In this document: in pieces, positions 1 through 11,790 of the stretch
Numbering within the stretch: the stretch's first letter is position 1
Layout of the letters: every line of letters starts with the position of its first letter
Source of the DNA: Spongospora subterranea
Taxonomy: Eukaryota > Endomyxa > Phytomyxea > Plasmodiophorida > Plasmodiophoridae
DNA length: 29,037 nt
Reading direction: 5' to 3'
NCBI GenBank assembly: GCA_900404475.1
Contig: OUQQ01000112.1
Location: 1 to 29,037, forward strand
Notes under the pieces: generated by a model
What the model was told of the DNA's origin: nothing
The model's database searches: none
The model's input: the letters and a program-made list of their open reading frames with translations, nothing else
Translations under genes and position numbers: made by a program

Positions 1-1297
1 ATTGAGCTGTCGTTTTCTGAAAATGCTGATCATTCCACGTCAACGCCACTGTGGTGTTTATACATATCTTTGTTTAATGGAATATTGATGGAGTTTGAAC
101 CACGATCCATTGATCTAGCGCATCGAGCTCTTTATCGCATTAGCAATTTCTACCTTTCGGTTGGGTCCAAGTCTGTTCGGGAAGCAATATCGTTGACAAT
201 TTTCCATGCAATATCATGTTGTTATCCTGGTTTTGTTAATCGCTCGATACAACCTTCTTTTTTCCATCATGATCAGGATCCAGCAGTTAATGATCTCGCG
301 ATCCGGATTTTGAAAAAAAGTCGGGACGACAATGGATCGTCTAGGCATTGTTTGAAAACCGCATTCAGGTTCATTATCGTGTGTTTCAGTTACGGAGACA
401 ATATAGCATTCGGCTCATTCATCCTCAAAATTATAGTTCCAGTATTGAATTTTGGATTATTGTCCAGCGATGCTGAGTGCTGCCAATCAGCCATGTCTGC
501 GGCCACGTCGATATCCTGGATGACATTTCCTGGTTCCATTATCAATGACTTGATTTCCTCTATCTCCCAAGCATGCAATGATAGTCGTTCTTGTCGCGTT
601 CGTCTACAGTTTCTCAAGATGATCCGCCGTCTTGTCCCTAGGCATTGGTATATTGTATCCGATCAAACAACTGAATCCCTATTTCAGGTTAGGCAAACTC
701 TGCGATTTCGCAGACCCCACTCACCCGACCCACAACTCATTTAGATATTGCTGGAGCTGTTAACGGATCAACATGTTTCTATTAGGGAGGCGGCTGCTAC
801 GACTCTGACCGCTGTCTATACGTCAAGCAACAGCTCGCCATCCTTACCTTCAATCTCCCAATTAATTGATCAATTTGGATGCCTTTGCAGGACCAAATTA
901 TCGCCAGGGAATAAGGTGCCGGTTATTGTTTCATTACGTCCAGGTTGTTTATCCAGCTGCTATTAGGAGGCTGTCGCTAGGCGACATGGTGGTGTCCTCG
1001 GCTTAATCGCTCTTGTTCGTGGAGCTGCATATGCCGTTCCGGACTGGCTTCCTGGAGTCCTGTCCAGGTTGACTGCCCATTCTGCTGATCCACCTCCAGT
1101 CGGCCCACAAGTCAAAAGGCTCTTCATCGATTGGAGGCATATGCATCATGTAAGCATCAATTTTCCAAAAAAATGGGGGTGTGGAAGTGATGCCGGTGTT
1201 ATCGCAGGATGATTGGCATGAACTGCATGTACATTTCACGTCAGACGAACTCGAACTAGTGTCACAGTTAGATGTCGCTTCGTCATACTTTGTCTAA
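1..1297 (+). CDS. PSME4: Proteasome activator Blm10/PA200 (PSME4), C-terminal part
   Basis: Caps the 20S proteasome core; a HEAT-repeat protein of nucleus and cytosol. The frame is open from base 1, so the 5' end lies outside the window. Exons read 1-687, 745-915, 967-1149 and 1208-1297, all phase 0, with GT-AG introns of 51-58 nt. The last exons carry the family's conserved tail: RRHGGVLGLIALV, then a segment reading VPDWLPGVLSRLTAHSADPP, then DDWHELHVHFTSDELE before the stop. The first exon is helical and HEAT-like. The protein ends in Tyr-Phe-Val, close to the HbYX tail (Tyr-Tyr-Ala in human PA200) that docks in proteasome alpha pockets, but with Phe at the usual Tyr. The stop lies about 300 bases before the next gene on the same strand. 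The family call is strong; splice sites are inferred. Confidence 0.85.
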
Positions 1298-1593
1298 TAT
1301 AAATATTTAACCAGACCGTATCTGATATTGGGGATGAAACGTCTGTATCGTGTGTCGCGATCGACCAGACCAGCTCGTATGTAGCACTTATGTAGCGTAG
1401 GGCACCAGGCAGCACAAACAGTGCATACCATACCCAGTGTACACCACTGTAGGGTAGCCCCCTTCCGTACATGCCAGACTCAAATTTCCCCTTACCGTAA
1501 CGTGCCTCATTGTACAAAACACTTGTCATCGTGTAATACACCTCAATAACGGTGACGTATCTTTAGACCAGTGTCAACATTGGTCAAATAAAA
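1298..1593. other. Intergenic region before the beta-oxidation gene
   Basis: Holds the 3' flank of the proteasome activator gene and the presumed promoter of the next gene. It has an AT-rich stretch just after the stop (about 1296-1312) and a CRE-like TGACGTA at 1553-1559, about 35 bases before the next start codon. A 101-codon open frame on the minus strand (1236-1541) runs antisense into the upstream coding exon and resembles nothing I know; I do not call it a gene. Confidence 0.4.
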
Positions 1594-4504
1594 ATGGAGT
1601 TCGTGGATAAATTCTTGCCTGGAGCGGTCCCAGTCGCGGTCGAGAAAGACCTAACATTATTAGTGGAACCAGGCGCCATCGCTTGGCTAGTGTTCAATGT
1701 GCAGGGACGCTCGGTTAACGTCGTCAACCTAGGAATCGTGGAGCAAGCATTCAGAGTGAACATTCCGATGCACAGCTAGAAATCGGATTTAAGCTCGGTT
1801 GTAGATACTAACTGAGATTGAGCGGCTGATGAAAACCGATTCCATAAAAGTGCTAATGATTTGTTCTGGGAAGCCGCATACGTTTATCGCTGGTGCCGAT
1901 ATTGATGAGATGTATCCGAACGTGAACATACAAGCAGCGACTCAGGTAAACTGAACCTTTTCAGTAATCTGAAACTAAAATTTGCATGAAAATACCAGGC
2001 TTCTTCTTCTGCGCAGGCCATTTTTCATCGTATATCAGAATTGCCTATCATCTCGATATGTTGCATCAATGGGGCAGCACTTGGAGCTGGTTTAGAGCTA
2101 GCTTTGGCTTGCGATTATCGGGTTTGCATCGATAATGATAAGGTTCACTCTTTCGCCATAGCAAAACTGCATATTTCAACTGCTTATCGATCGACTAGGT
2201 CCAACTTGGTCTACCTGAGGTGAAGTTAGGTCTGTTGCCAGGGTCAGGGGGCACTGTTAGGCTTCCAAGGTTGATAGGCTTAAATGACGCTCTTGATTTG
2301 ATTTTAACTGGCAAAGCCATAAACCCTGCAAAAGCACTGACACTGAACCTAATTGATTGCCGGATTTGCTCGGGCCCTGGGCAGTTTGACGAACCTGGGT
2401 TTTTCCTTGGAGCCAGAAAATTTGCTGTGGAGAAATTGAATTTTGGGGCAACTCGGCGTCACCATGTAGAGTCAATCCACAGCGCTAAAGTACGTTTAGG
2501 AGATGCCATCTGGACTCAGAAAGGTCATCATCTCTTTAGGATTATATTCTTAATAATACTAGCATTGGTCGGTGGGCGGTTTTGAGAAAGGGAGTTGCAA
2601 CGTTGAACCAATTAACCCGAGGAAATTATCCAGCCCCGTATCTAGCCTTGGAAAGTGCTGTTCATTCCCTTTCTGTTGATATTCCAACCGGATTAAAGTA
2701 TGAAGCAAAATTGTTCGGTCAACTTGCAGTATCTCCAGAAAGCAAATCGCTCATGGCTGTATATTATCTGCTGGAATCTGCTAAGAAGGTTCCAAAGACT
2801 TTAAAAGCCAAGGTTAACTAAGCCCGTTGTGTTTGAGAATATTCCCATTGTATTCATAGATTATCAGGCAGGGTTGCAGCAGATTCGTAAAATTGGCATA
2901 GTTGGAGCTGGCGCAATGGGCTCGCAACTTGCTGCCATTGCCATCACTAGAGGTTTTCTCGTGTACATTCGCGATATCGCTTCCGAATCTCTTCAAAACG
3001 CTGCAAAATTTGTTGATTCCAAATTGGAGTCATTAGTTTTGAAAAAACGCCTTACAGCTACTGAAAAACAACAAAAGATGGCGGTTTGTTTATTTATTCC
3101 AGTTTAGCCCGGTTATTCATCGTTTTTGTAGAGCCTGCGATATGGCACTGCAATTGAGGAATTTTCTGATTGTGATGTAGTTATCGAGGCAGCAGTTGAA
3201 GTGATGGATATAAAAAAGCGTATTCTCCAAGAGATTGAGCCGGTTCTCTCTAAACATGCAATCTTCGCCACCAATACTTCATCGCTCTCGATTTCTACGC
3301 TCGCGAAGTCTTCATCACGACGCCATCAGGTCACGAGTCTCTTTGAATTTCTAGCATATTTCTGGCTGATGAAATCTATCACCAGCTATGTGGCATGCAC
3401 TTTTTCAATCCTATCGAAAAGATGCCTTTAGTTGAGGTCATCAAGGGACCATCTACGGATGTAAGTACATAACCGTCATCAATCTTTCGATGTGAAATGT
3501 ATATCCAGAGTACGTGCCTATCAACCATTTACAAGCTTGCGTTGCAGTTGGGCAAGACCCCATGCATATGCAATGATGGTCCTGGATTCATTGCGAATCG
3601 TGTACTTGGAGTATACATGAATGAAGCTGGGAGATTAGCGATGGAGGGGAATTCAATAGACACTATCGACGGATTGATGGTTGACTTTGGAATGCCAATG
3701 GGACCTTTCAGATTGATAGACGAAGGTTGCCATTGTCACTCGCAGTAACTCTAGCTTATTTAGTATGATAGTTGGGTTGGATGTCGTCAGCCATATCGGT
3801 CCGAGTCTAGCAAGTCAACTCGGTCCACGATTTGCCCAATCACCAGCTTTTGCTCAAATTTTGAATCGTGACCCTACTCGGTTAGGAAAAAAGTCGGGTA
3901 CTATATTTTCTATGCAAATGGGTTTAATCTTATTTTGATCAAGTTTTACAGGATCAGGATTTTATGTGTATGATAATTCAGGGAAATCCACGCCACGAAG
4001 CCTAAATCAAGAAATGATCTCAGAAATTAAGAGAATCGCCACAGTGGATGTTTTGGGGCTATGCTCCAAACAAGATGTCGTTAATCGATGCATACTTCTT
4101 TCACTTCAAGAGGTTCATTTTCACAAGTCGTCGGACCATGTCTTACTTTGTGCTGCAGGCGTGCTATATACTGGCTGATGGTATTTGCTCCTCCGCTGCA
4201 GAGCTAGACCTGGCGATGGTGTTCGGTACAGGATTCGCTCCATTTCGCGGCGGATTGCTAAACTATGCAGATCAAACCGGAATTGTACATTGAGTAAGCA
4301 ACCCGTGCAGCATCTGATATCTGTTTTCAGGTGCACATTGTATCAAGTCTCAAGGCACTGGCAGGTAAATTCGGTGCCAGATTCGATCCGCATCCAATGC
4401 TTCTCCAAATGGCTTCAAAAGGGACGTTATTTTTTCCTGAGCGCCCTCATGGAATGATGCCAGTTCGCAATTCCTCATTTCCCTCAAAGCTTAGTAAATT
4501 GTGA
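1594..4504 (+). CDS. Peroxisomal multifunctional enoyl-CoA hydratase / 3-hydroxyacyl-CoA dehydrogenase
   Basis: Catalyses hydration of 2-enoyl-CoA and NAD-dependent oxidation of 3-hydroxyacyl-CoA in fatty-acid beta-oxidation. Thirteen exons: 1594-1755, 1817-1945, 1999-2142, 2199-2489, 2540-2812, 2868-3083, 3132-3329, 3386-3460, 3509-3725, 3772-3897, 3952-4112, 4159-4284, 4331-4504; they join to 763 codons plus stop. The hydratase half has the oxyanion segment [10 protein letters not shown] and both catalytic glutamates (GAALGAGLE and [15 protein letters not shown]). The dehydrogenase half has the NAD loop [19 protein letters not shown], the catalytic-His motif [17 protein letters not shown] and a second C-terminal dehydrogenase-type repeat. 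The last residues are PSKLSKL, a canonical PTS1, and no mitochondrial presequence is evident. This makes it a peroxisomal enzyme (EHHADH/plant MFP type) rather than mitochondrial HADHA, to which it is also similar. The acceptor at 2868 has an in-frame alternative at 2878. Confidence 0.9.
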
Positions 4505-4622
4505 ATTCCATAGGCGAGGGCTGGTGCAGTATCTTTATGTACTTGTCCGATATAGCTGGAACTTTTTTGAAAAGCGGAAGTCATTATATTTTCTTTATGT
4601 TTTGCAACTCAGTTTCTCTCTG

Positions 4623-5858
4623 TCAAAACCTGTCGATAAATCTTTTCCCAGACGTGATGCATGCTTTGTAAAGTACCTGGAATATTTCTGCTCGAATTGA
4701 AGGTTCAAGGTGCCGAAATGTTTTTGGGTCGTGATTCATCAACTTGTTTAGAAACTGTACTCGTTCGGTTATTTCTAATCTTACTGCCAGCAAATTGATT
4801 ATGGCTTATATATAACTACATTGACTCCTTACATTGCTCCTCTAACAGGTTCTGTGCTGAAACACCTTCGTTATGAGTTTGAGTATGAGCATTGCCGTTC
4901 TTATCCTCAGCCTCTCCTGAGAACTGACACTGCAGTTCCATAATCATCTCTGATCTCGATTTGATTGCTGCAGTTGAACACCGATTAGCATCCTGCTTTC
5001 GAAATACACCAACTACTGACAATGCGAAAGCGGTGGTCTCTGTGGTTCTTTCTCAGCTTGTGCTTTTGCTTCCATCGCTATGACATTTTGCATTTTCCTT
5101 CCGCCGACTAAGGGAAATCTCGCTTGGTCATGTTTCGGCTGCCGTTTGATAGGTCTCGGTACTTTAACCGGGACCTTGCGTGTTTTCTTCTTCAATGACA
5201 GTAAATGCTGTTCTTCATGGAGGCGACAATGAGCCTTTATCAAATTTCGAAGCGTGTCATATTACCATATGGGTCAGTTGGCGATGCAGACAACGTAATG
5301 CTGACGTTGGGTTTATACGAATGGCGACTAAACGGTAATGGATTGAAATTTTATAAGGAGATTCGGCAACCAAGACCCATCGCGCTCACCTATCATTAGC
5401 CGCATATAAAGCATATATTAGCTTCCCTGCCTCAGTATGCCTGCATAGTCCCGATAAGCATTAACCCTAATCGTGAATTTTGTTGCCGTCACCTTCCGAA
5501 ATGTTTATACAGCTCAGGATCAACAGTTGAGTTGGGCATCGTCGCTGCTCCAACCCAGGTATCACCCGATCTCGTAAATGAAGTGTGGTACACGATCATG
5601 GTCAAGTGCTGAACTCACAGCACTGCTGGACAATTCAACCGTCTCAGATCATTATGTATACATCCAGTTTTGCCAAATGCAAAATCCTCAACACGTCGTC
5701 ATGCATTGAAAACACAATGTGTTCGTCCCCCGAAATAAACTGCAACCTATGAAAGGAGCACTTTGGAGAGTTCGTTTGAATGCCCCTGCATGAGGATGTG
5801 ATGGAGATACCATTTCCCAACCCAGTTGACAGCAGTTGACTAATTTGACCGCCGTCAT
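4623..5858 (-). CDS. Unrecognised 280-residue protein, eight exons
   Basis: No family recognised. Exons on the minus strand: 5858-5811, 5739-5662, 5608-5493, 5440-5390, 5327-5266, 5212-5021, 4967-4833 and 4783-4623. All phases agree and join to 280 codons plus stop, which is the main evidence that this is a gene. The N-terminal half looks folded, with alternating strands (ISGDEHIVFSMHDDVLRIL, then VYHTSFTRSGDTWVGAATMP, then KPNVSITLSASPTDPY). The middle is strongly basic (LKKKTRKVPVKVPRPIKR), which could be a nuclear or nucleic-acid-binding segment. After an acidic Gln-rich linker it ends in a helical block (TERVQFLNKLMNHDPKTF to SGKRFIDRF). Its start lies only 44 bases from that of the Tctex light chain on the other strand, so they probably share a promoter. 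Exon 1 and the first acceptor are the weakest points. Confidence 0.6.
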
Positions 5859-5902
5859 TGTCCTTTCATTGGTATTGCACTTCTTCACAGAATACTCTCA
5901 GC
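5859..5902. promoter_or_regulatory. Putative 44-bp bidirectional promoter / shared 5' leader
   Basis: The only sequence between the start codons of the minus-strand gene (ATG at 5858-5856) and the Tctex light-chain gene (ATG at 5903). If both starts are right, the two transcription start sites overlap or lie inside each other's gene. No recognisable box was seen. Confidence 0.3.
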
Positions 5903-6433
5903 ATGGCAGATCGAGGTGAGGACGTTCATCAGGTTCGGCCCAGTTATAAGGGAAAGTAAGCCCAGGGCGGACCCCATCTGACGACTCCTGACTGTGTCAA
6001 TAGATTCAAACCTGCCGCTGTCCAGGCCCTGATTAAGGACTCCCTGCAAAATCGCCTCCAAAATGAAGCATATAATCAAGATACGACGCCTGGTTTAACA
6101 AGAGAAATCGCCGATCAGATCAAAAATGAGCTACGAAGTATTAGCAGTTCAATTGTTTTTGTTTCTTTCTTTTAGAAAATTAACCTTTCGCAGAAATCGG
6201 TCTGCCAAGATATAAGTTCGTTGTTCAAGTCATTATAGGAGAACAGCGAGGTGCCGGCATGCGAATGACGTCGCGATGTTTTTGGGATCCAGAATGTGAC
6301 GATTTTGCCTCTGAGACCTATATCAACGATTCATTGTTTTGTACTGTACGTCCCAATGTTCAGCGTTAACTGAAGAAGGGAAATTTAGCTGAACGCACTG
6401 CAGGCAGCGGCTTGGGCAATATATCTCTACTGA
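5903..6433 (+). CDS. DYNLT2B: Tctex1-family dynein light chain, DYNLT2B/TCTEX1D2 type
   Basis: Light chain of cytoplasmic dynein-2, the motor for retrograde intraflagellar transport. Exons 5903-5955, 6004-6137, 6194-6345 and 6404-6433 join to 122 residues, the usual Tctex size. A short disordered N-terminus ending RPSYKGKFKPAAVQALIKDS leads into the helical part, then LPRYKFVVQVIIGEQRGAGM, RMTSRCFWDPECDD, a segment ending NDSLFC, and the closing strand AAAWAIYLY. This matches the TCTEX1D2 layout (DSLFC followed by a short aromatic C-terminal strand). The last exon is only 30 nt but is required to complete the fold. It lies head to head with an unknown gene and converges on the golgin gene, with 86 bases between the two stop codons. 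Confidence 0.88.
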
Positions 6434-6519
6434 CGATTCCAACCATTTCATGTGGTTAAAACCCAATAAATACGATTTATCATCTACAATGTCATAGCTT
6501 TCGAACAGTAAACTAATGG

Positions 6520-9500
6520 TCACCATATCTGAAAGAAAACGACATGAATAAGATACATGCAGTCCAAATCAGTTGATAAATGCAGTGATTACCTTTCCAA
6601 TACGACTATTACTGCCTGCGGTTTTCAGCAGCTTGGTCCTTATTCTTTCTTCTTCTTCAGAATCAAACGCCAAAATATTAGATATTACCGGCAATAATGT
6701 CTAGAAACAATTACTGAAATCTGGATGATCAGAGTATGACAATGCATACCGATTTTTCATCAGTTTCCATATATTTTACGATTATATGCTTCAGATAGCT
6801 GACAGCAATGGAGTGAGCAATACCGAATGACGATTGACGAATGAGAAAAATACTCCATATTTGCCCCCGAGCGCTCTTGAGATTTCGATAACTTGGCAAC
6901 CTGCTCTTCTAGTTGCAGCAAACGTGCTGACTGATTTTCTTTCTGAAAATCAAAAGGTGACTGAGTCTTTGTAAAATAACGTTATTCCAAGAAAGGTTCA
7001 CCTGGAGTTCCGCATTCCTGAGCAGATTTTGAAGACGGACGACATGCCCGGACTGATCCAAGCTTTCTGTGCTAGGTCTAAACTCAAATTGAAAACTAGG
7101 TCGAAACAACTGAACAACTGATACCGCCGACTCTGCTGCGAATTAATGATTGACTCCTCAGTATTCCTTTGCATCGGATAGGAGGATGCAGTGTTTTTGA
7201 GTGAAGCAATTTCGGCCTCTAGAACTCGAATTTCCCGTTGAAATGCCTGAGAATTGTCTTCAACCACGCCCAGTTGCCTATGAAGCTCTGTGATGCAAGC
7301 ATCACGGTCCTGATAAAATTTTTAGAGGTGATATCACAGTAACATGGCAACAACAGATCTCAACTTTTACGATTTTGGTTGCTGAATTACGGCTGCGCTG
7401 AAGCTCTTCTTGTGCAGCAGCCAAACTTGCTGACAGGGTAGCGATAACTGAGGACTCTGCCTCTTGATGCCGGGCTATTAACTAAAAGGCCTTAGGAGAA
7501 AATTCAAGATCTCATTTGAACTACTTACTCTGTCATTTTCAGCGTGAGCTTCTTGCAGCTCATTCGACCATTTAAGTTCAACATCATGAAATGCTACTCG
7601 TTCTGTCTCAATCAAACGCAGCAAACGAGCATTTTCTATCTGAAGCATTTCTCTTGAGCGTCCAGCAAAGTGTAACAGCGCATTGCACCAACATTGACGG
7701 CATTTTCAGCACATTTAGTCGCATCGTCAATCGTCTTTTGCAGGTTCAGGCGCTCCAACTTAAGATTTTCAATTTCATCAAGCAGTTCTGCGGTACGGAC
7801 TGCATCTCCAGACTATGATAACTGTCAGTGAACGTGCAATCTGTTCGCAATTTGGGTTCAGACTTTTTCAATTAAAGCACGATTTGCCTGAATCTTATAA
7901 TCTGAGAATTCAGCGGATAACGCGGAATGTTCAGCCTGACACGTTTGCAAATGTGCAGCCTAACATCAAAACAGCAGTGAATACATTGCAGTTTGAATAG
8001 AGGAAAACCCTCACAAGGTCGGCCACTTTTTTTTCATACTTCCTGGCAGCGCTGAGCCATTTCTTATCAAACTTTTGTTTCAATTTTGATTCAGATTCGA
8101 AATCCAATGAACGAGGAAGAAACACTCCTGACGACAGGGAGCATGAATCGCGATTCTGAACGAGCTCCGCATCCGCAAAATTCCCCGTTGCAATTTTCTT
8201 CGTAGCGTGCATATCATAGGCCTCAATGGTTGTCCAAAATAACTGACGGCCACTGGCACCTGCTTCCGATAAACAAAATTGTTCCCTATGAAAAACCCGC
8301 CACATACCAGCTAGATCTCCTGAAACCGGAGAAAATTGAACAAGTAGCCACCACATTCCATCAATAAAACATCGCTGAAGAATCTATGAAAATAAAATGG
8401 GTTGATTGCCTGATGAGAAAATGAACGTTGTAACTTGGCACTGAAACGCCTGCGGGTCCGAATCCGCTGGGATATCAAAGAGCCAGTGAGATGACACCAT
8501 TTGTACCAGCTGGGAAGTTCGCATGGTAAGTAGAGCATATGCTGCTTGACATTCCGATAATGCCGTGTTTGCTTGAGTCAAAAGAGTATTCAAATTTTGG
8601 GTCTCGTTATTGAAATTTTCGATACGCTCCTGAAAAATGGATCATTCAGATTCCGCTAAAGCAGAGCCTATAAAAACTACCTTCTCAGTGCGTAACTCTT
8701 CTGTTAAAGATTCAGCTCTCGCAGATGCGTTCTTATTGGACGCACTGGACTCACTTTGTTCCCGTTCGAGCATTTCAACAGTAGCGCTTAAATGTAGAAT
8801 CTAAGACCTCAGGGTCACAAATGCGGAGCCATAGCTAAATCAGCTAACCTGAGTCTCCGCTGTTTGAGCTCTGAATAAAGCAGCTTGCACGTCATCTTTA
8901 GCCCGGTTCTAATAATGACACGAAATCAGATCCATTTACATCTTGAACCCTAAAACTTCTACTACCAATTCTGCAGCTAGTTGAGAAGATTTCTGTGCTT
9001 TGGTTTTGAGTGCCATTCCCAGCTGCAAAACCTTTTTCTTTTCTTCAAGCCACTTCGATTCCATTGCCTCGCTCTGTAACTTATCAGAAACACTGATTCA
9101 AAATGTCAAACAACTGACTTTTTCCTTTTCTTTAGCAAGTCGTTGTTTAGATGTATTGTTATGTTCTTTGAGTACATACTTCAACCGATGATAATCTGTT
9201 TCAAAGTTTGTAATTCCCAATCCTGCATCATGGCTTGATGTTGCCGCCGAGTTCGCTTCTATAACACTGGACAGGATCGATTGCAGATGATCGGTGAGCG
9301 CTTTCCAATTGGAAAGCTCTTCGACGTACAATTCACACTGGCTAGCATTGAAAACAGATATAACGAACTGTGTAAAGTGGACCAACTTTGTAACACAGAC
9401 TCAGAGGCTGATCGAGTCCCAAAACATTCTTTCGCGAACGTAAGTCTTTCCATGCCGCTGTAGGGACAAGCATGAGATTGCCAGACCGCAGATAAAGATC

Positions 9501-11298
9501 GGTCTGATGCTCAAGCTGCTTGCATGTCGCATCCAACCGATGCAGCGAATCGAAGAATTCAGCACTAGACTTGATAGAAGCATTAGACAATTGACTACAA
9601 TTGGATATTTCTTGTTCAAGAGAACGGATGACCTGATCCTTTTCAGCTAAGACTTCCTTGATCGAGATTTCAGTATGTATGTCAGCGGAACGTTCCTTTG
9701 TGAAATTCTTCGCCGCATTCTCCTTAACAGCAGCGTCGTGGGCCTAGTGCTGGGTAAATTTGACAGGACAGACTAACATCAAGCGCACCAACATACATTG
9801 TCAACATGGGGCTGTGAGTCATCGATGCCGAAAGAGGATGGTGTTTGATGTGAGGAAGTATTAGAAACGGGAACTCGAGGATGATCAAACCCATCAGTCT
9901 CCATTGATGAACATTTTTCCTCGAGACGCATAACTTGTTTTTTATATGCGTCTACTTGATCAGTTAATTTGCTTATCATGCTCTCTTTTGCAGAATTGAC
10001 GCCACTCAAAACATCAAGGTCCGCAGACATTGAACGAAGAGTATCGATATTATCGGTGATCAGATTCCTCTGACTTCCTATAAGAGCTGAACAGCAGTCA
10101 CATCCGACTTTTGTCGAAATCCCTGCAACTTCAGCTTCCAGCGAGGCAATGATAGAAGCGTTGGAGCATTGATTTTCGTTCAACAGCGCAATCTCGTCCA
10201 GAAGTGTTTGCACTAGAGCACCAAACTGATCAGCGTTTGATAAAAGCGATTCTATGCGACGATGAAACAACTCGGTATATGGTGCTTGCTCCGTGTTCTG
10301 ACCTGTGGAGCATTCCCTAATTAAAAAAAAGGAACAACAGTCTCCCTTGAGAATCAAAACGATTACATACCAGAGCAAACGGCGCACTCCATGTTTTCCA
10401 GAACCTGAATTTTTTCAGCAAAAACTTTGTTCTGGGCTTGAGCGTTTTCGTAATCAAAAAGAATGGCTGAACAGCGATCCTTATACGTTTGTAATTCCCT
10501 TGAACATTCTGACCCAATATTATGGCAAATACACTCCACATTGTTATGGGATTCCGAAAATGGCTCTGTCGTAACAACAGAGGGCGTTGCCATTGTTGCC
10601 GCCAGACGCGCTGCCTCCAGCTGTTCTCGTAAATCCTGTATCTCGGCAATGTATCCCGCAGATATCTAAGGCACGTGGTGAACATTCATCAACAATGTCT
10701 TTTGCCGACGTGACAAACCTCACTGACAGCGTTGAACGTGTCTCGATCAGCTTTGGTTTCAGATACTTTGGTTTTCAAAAACTCAATTTCGCTATGGAGC
10801 TTTTCAATCTCAGATTGATGACTAGCATTTTGCTCCTCAAATTTTGCGAGCAGATCCGTTCGCGCCTGAAAGCGAAACTATATAAGATAGAGATTGTAGC
10901 GGTGCATCATCCAAATAGGCTACTTGTCTGAGCTGTCTTGACATGGTTTCAATTTCAACTTGCCGTCCTGCCAGACGGTGAATTTCCGAATCTTTCTTTG
11001 AATCCTAGCATCAGAATACAAGTTGATTAAGACAGCATTGATTATCGGAAAATCAATCTACCGAGAAAGAATAACTTTCGGTCAGTTGAGCGATCCTGAC
11101 TTCACACTCCTCTTTGAGTTTAGCGCATTCTGCATCATGACGCTTAGTTAAAGCGGCATAAAGCCGTTTCTTCTCAGATTTTTCTTTCGCTGCCATCTCG
11201 GAAATTTTCTGTCGAAGCCTAACCAACTCGCCATTGCCGCTATGGTTTTCCGGCATGGATTGTTCGGGTTCGTCCCCAACAGGACGGTCGAGATCCAT
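6520..11298 (-). CDS. GRIP-domain coiled-coil golgin
   Basis: A trans-Golgi tethering protein: a long rod captured at the Golgi by ARL1 through a C-terminal GRIP domain. It starts at ATG 11298 (MDLDRPVGDEPEQ); exon 1 runs to 11062. About 4 kb of coiled coil follows in many exons, rich in Glu, Lys, Gln, Leu and Ser; one example is IASLEAEVAGISTK within the open stretch 9779-10387. The end resolves clearly. An exon at 6798-6750 gives the GRIP core DYLKHIIVKYMETDEKS with the conserved Tyr. Exon 6700-6593 continues with TLLPVISNILAFDSEEEER, and exon 6528-6520 adds Ile-Trp and the stop. Internal exon boundaries between about 6850 and 11040 were not all resolved. It may be nearest GCC2/golgin-245, but without a wider comparison I give only the class. 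Confidence 0.8.
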
Positions 11299-11790
11299 CC
11301 TGAAGCTGAAACCTAATGCCACCAGGCTCTGATACTGCAAACAGTCAACAGGTGAGTGGTTGCGCAGATATGTGACCCCTTGAGGATCGGCGGAGCGCGT
11401 CGCCCGATTTTAACGATAATTGATTATTCAGATTGCAAATCGTCAAATGGAACACAGTTCATCATTACTATCGTGCAAAAATATCGCGCTGACGCAATGT
11501 GTGTAAGAAAATACGTAGCGCGTCAGCTGTATTTATGTTTTTTGAAAAATATTTGCAAATGTACAAGGAAATTCGGCGTGAACTTGTTTTGGAGAAAAAG
11601 ACTGGGCGAGACTGGCAATACCAAAATATTTCATGATCGATATCGCCGCAAGGAATGTTTCCCAAAACCAACTAATCAAAAATGTAGCAAGGATTTATAT
11701 GCGCATCGTCAGCCAATCACGACAGTTCATCTCTCGGAAAACATTGGCGGATAAAACCGCGTCGATGATGACTACAGTCTACAGGTTGAT
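11299..11790. promoter_or_regulatory. Divergent promoter region between golgin and RNase III-like genes
   Basis: About 490 bases between two divergently transcribed genes, probably holding both promoters and 5' leaders. It contains an inverted pair, GCTGACGC (11488-11495) and GCGTCAGC (11520-11527), around a 24-base spacer. The half-site TGACG resembles a bZIP/CRE site. An open frame of 132 codons (11356-11754, +) has no recognisable content and starts without ATG, so I do not call it a gene. Confidence 0.4.

Noticed and set aside
1236..1541. 101-codon minus-strand ORF
   Set aside because: Overlaps the last exon of the proteasome activator in antisense, has no family resemblance, and most of it is intergenic.
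5885..6079. Minus-strand ORF over the Tctex gene
   Set aside because: Mirror of exons 1-2 of the light chain and of its intron.
9259..9619. Overlapping ORFs on both strands inside the golgin gene
   Set aside because: Only one minus-strand frame has the heptad and Glu/Lys/Gln-rich character of the coiled coil; the others are shadows.
11356..11754. 132-codon plus-strand ORF between divergent genes
   Set aside because: No ATG start, patchy composition, and it fills the space needed for two promoters.
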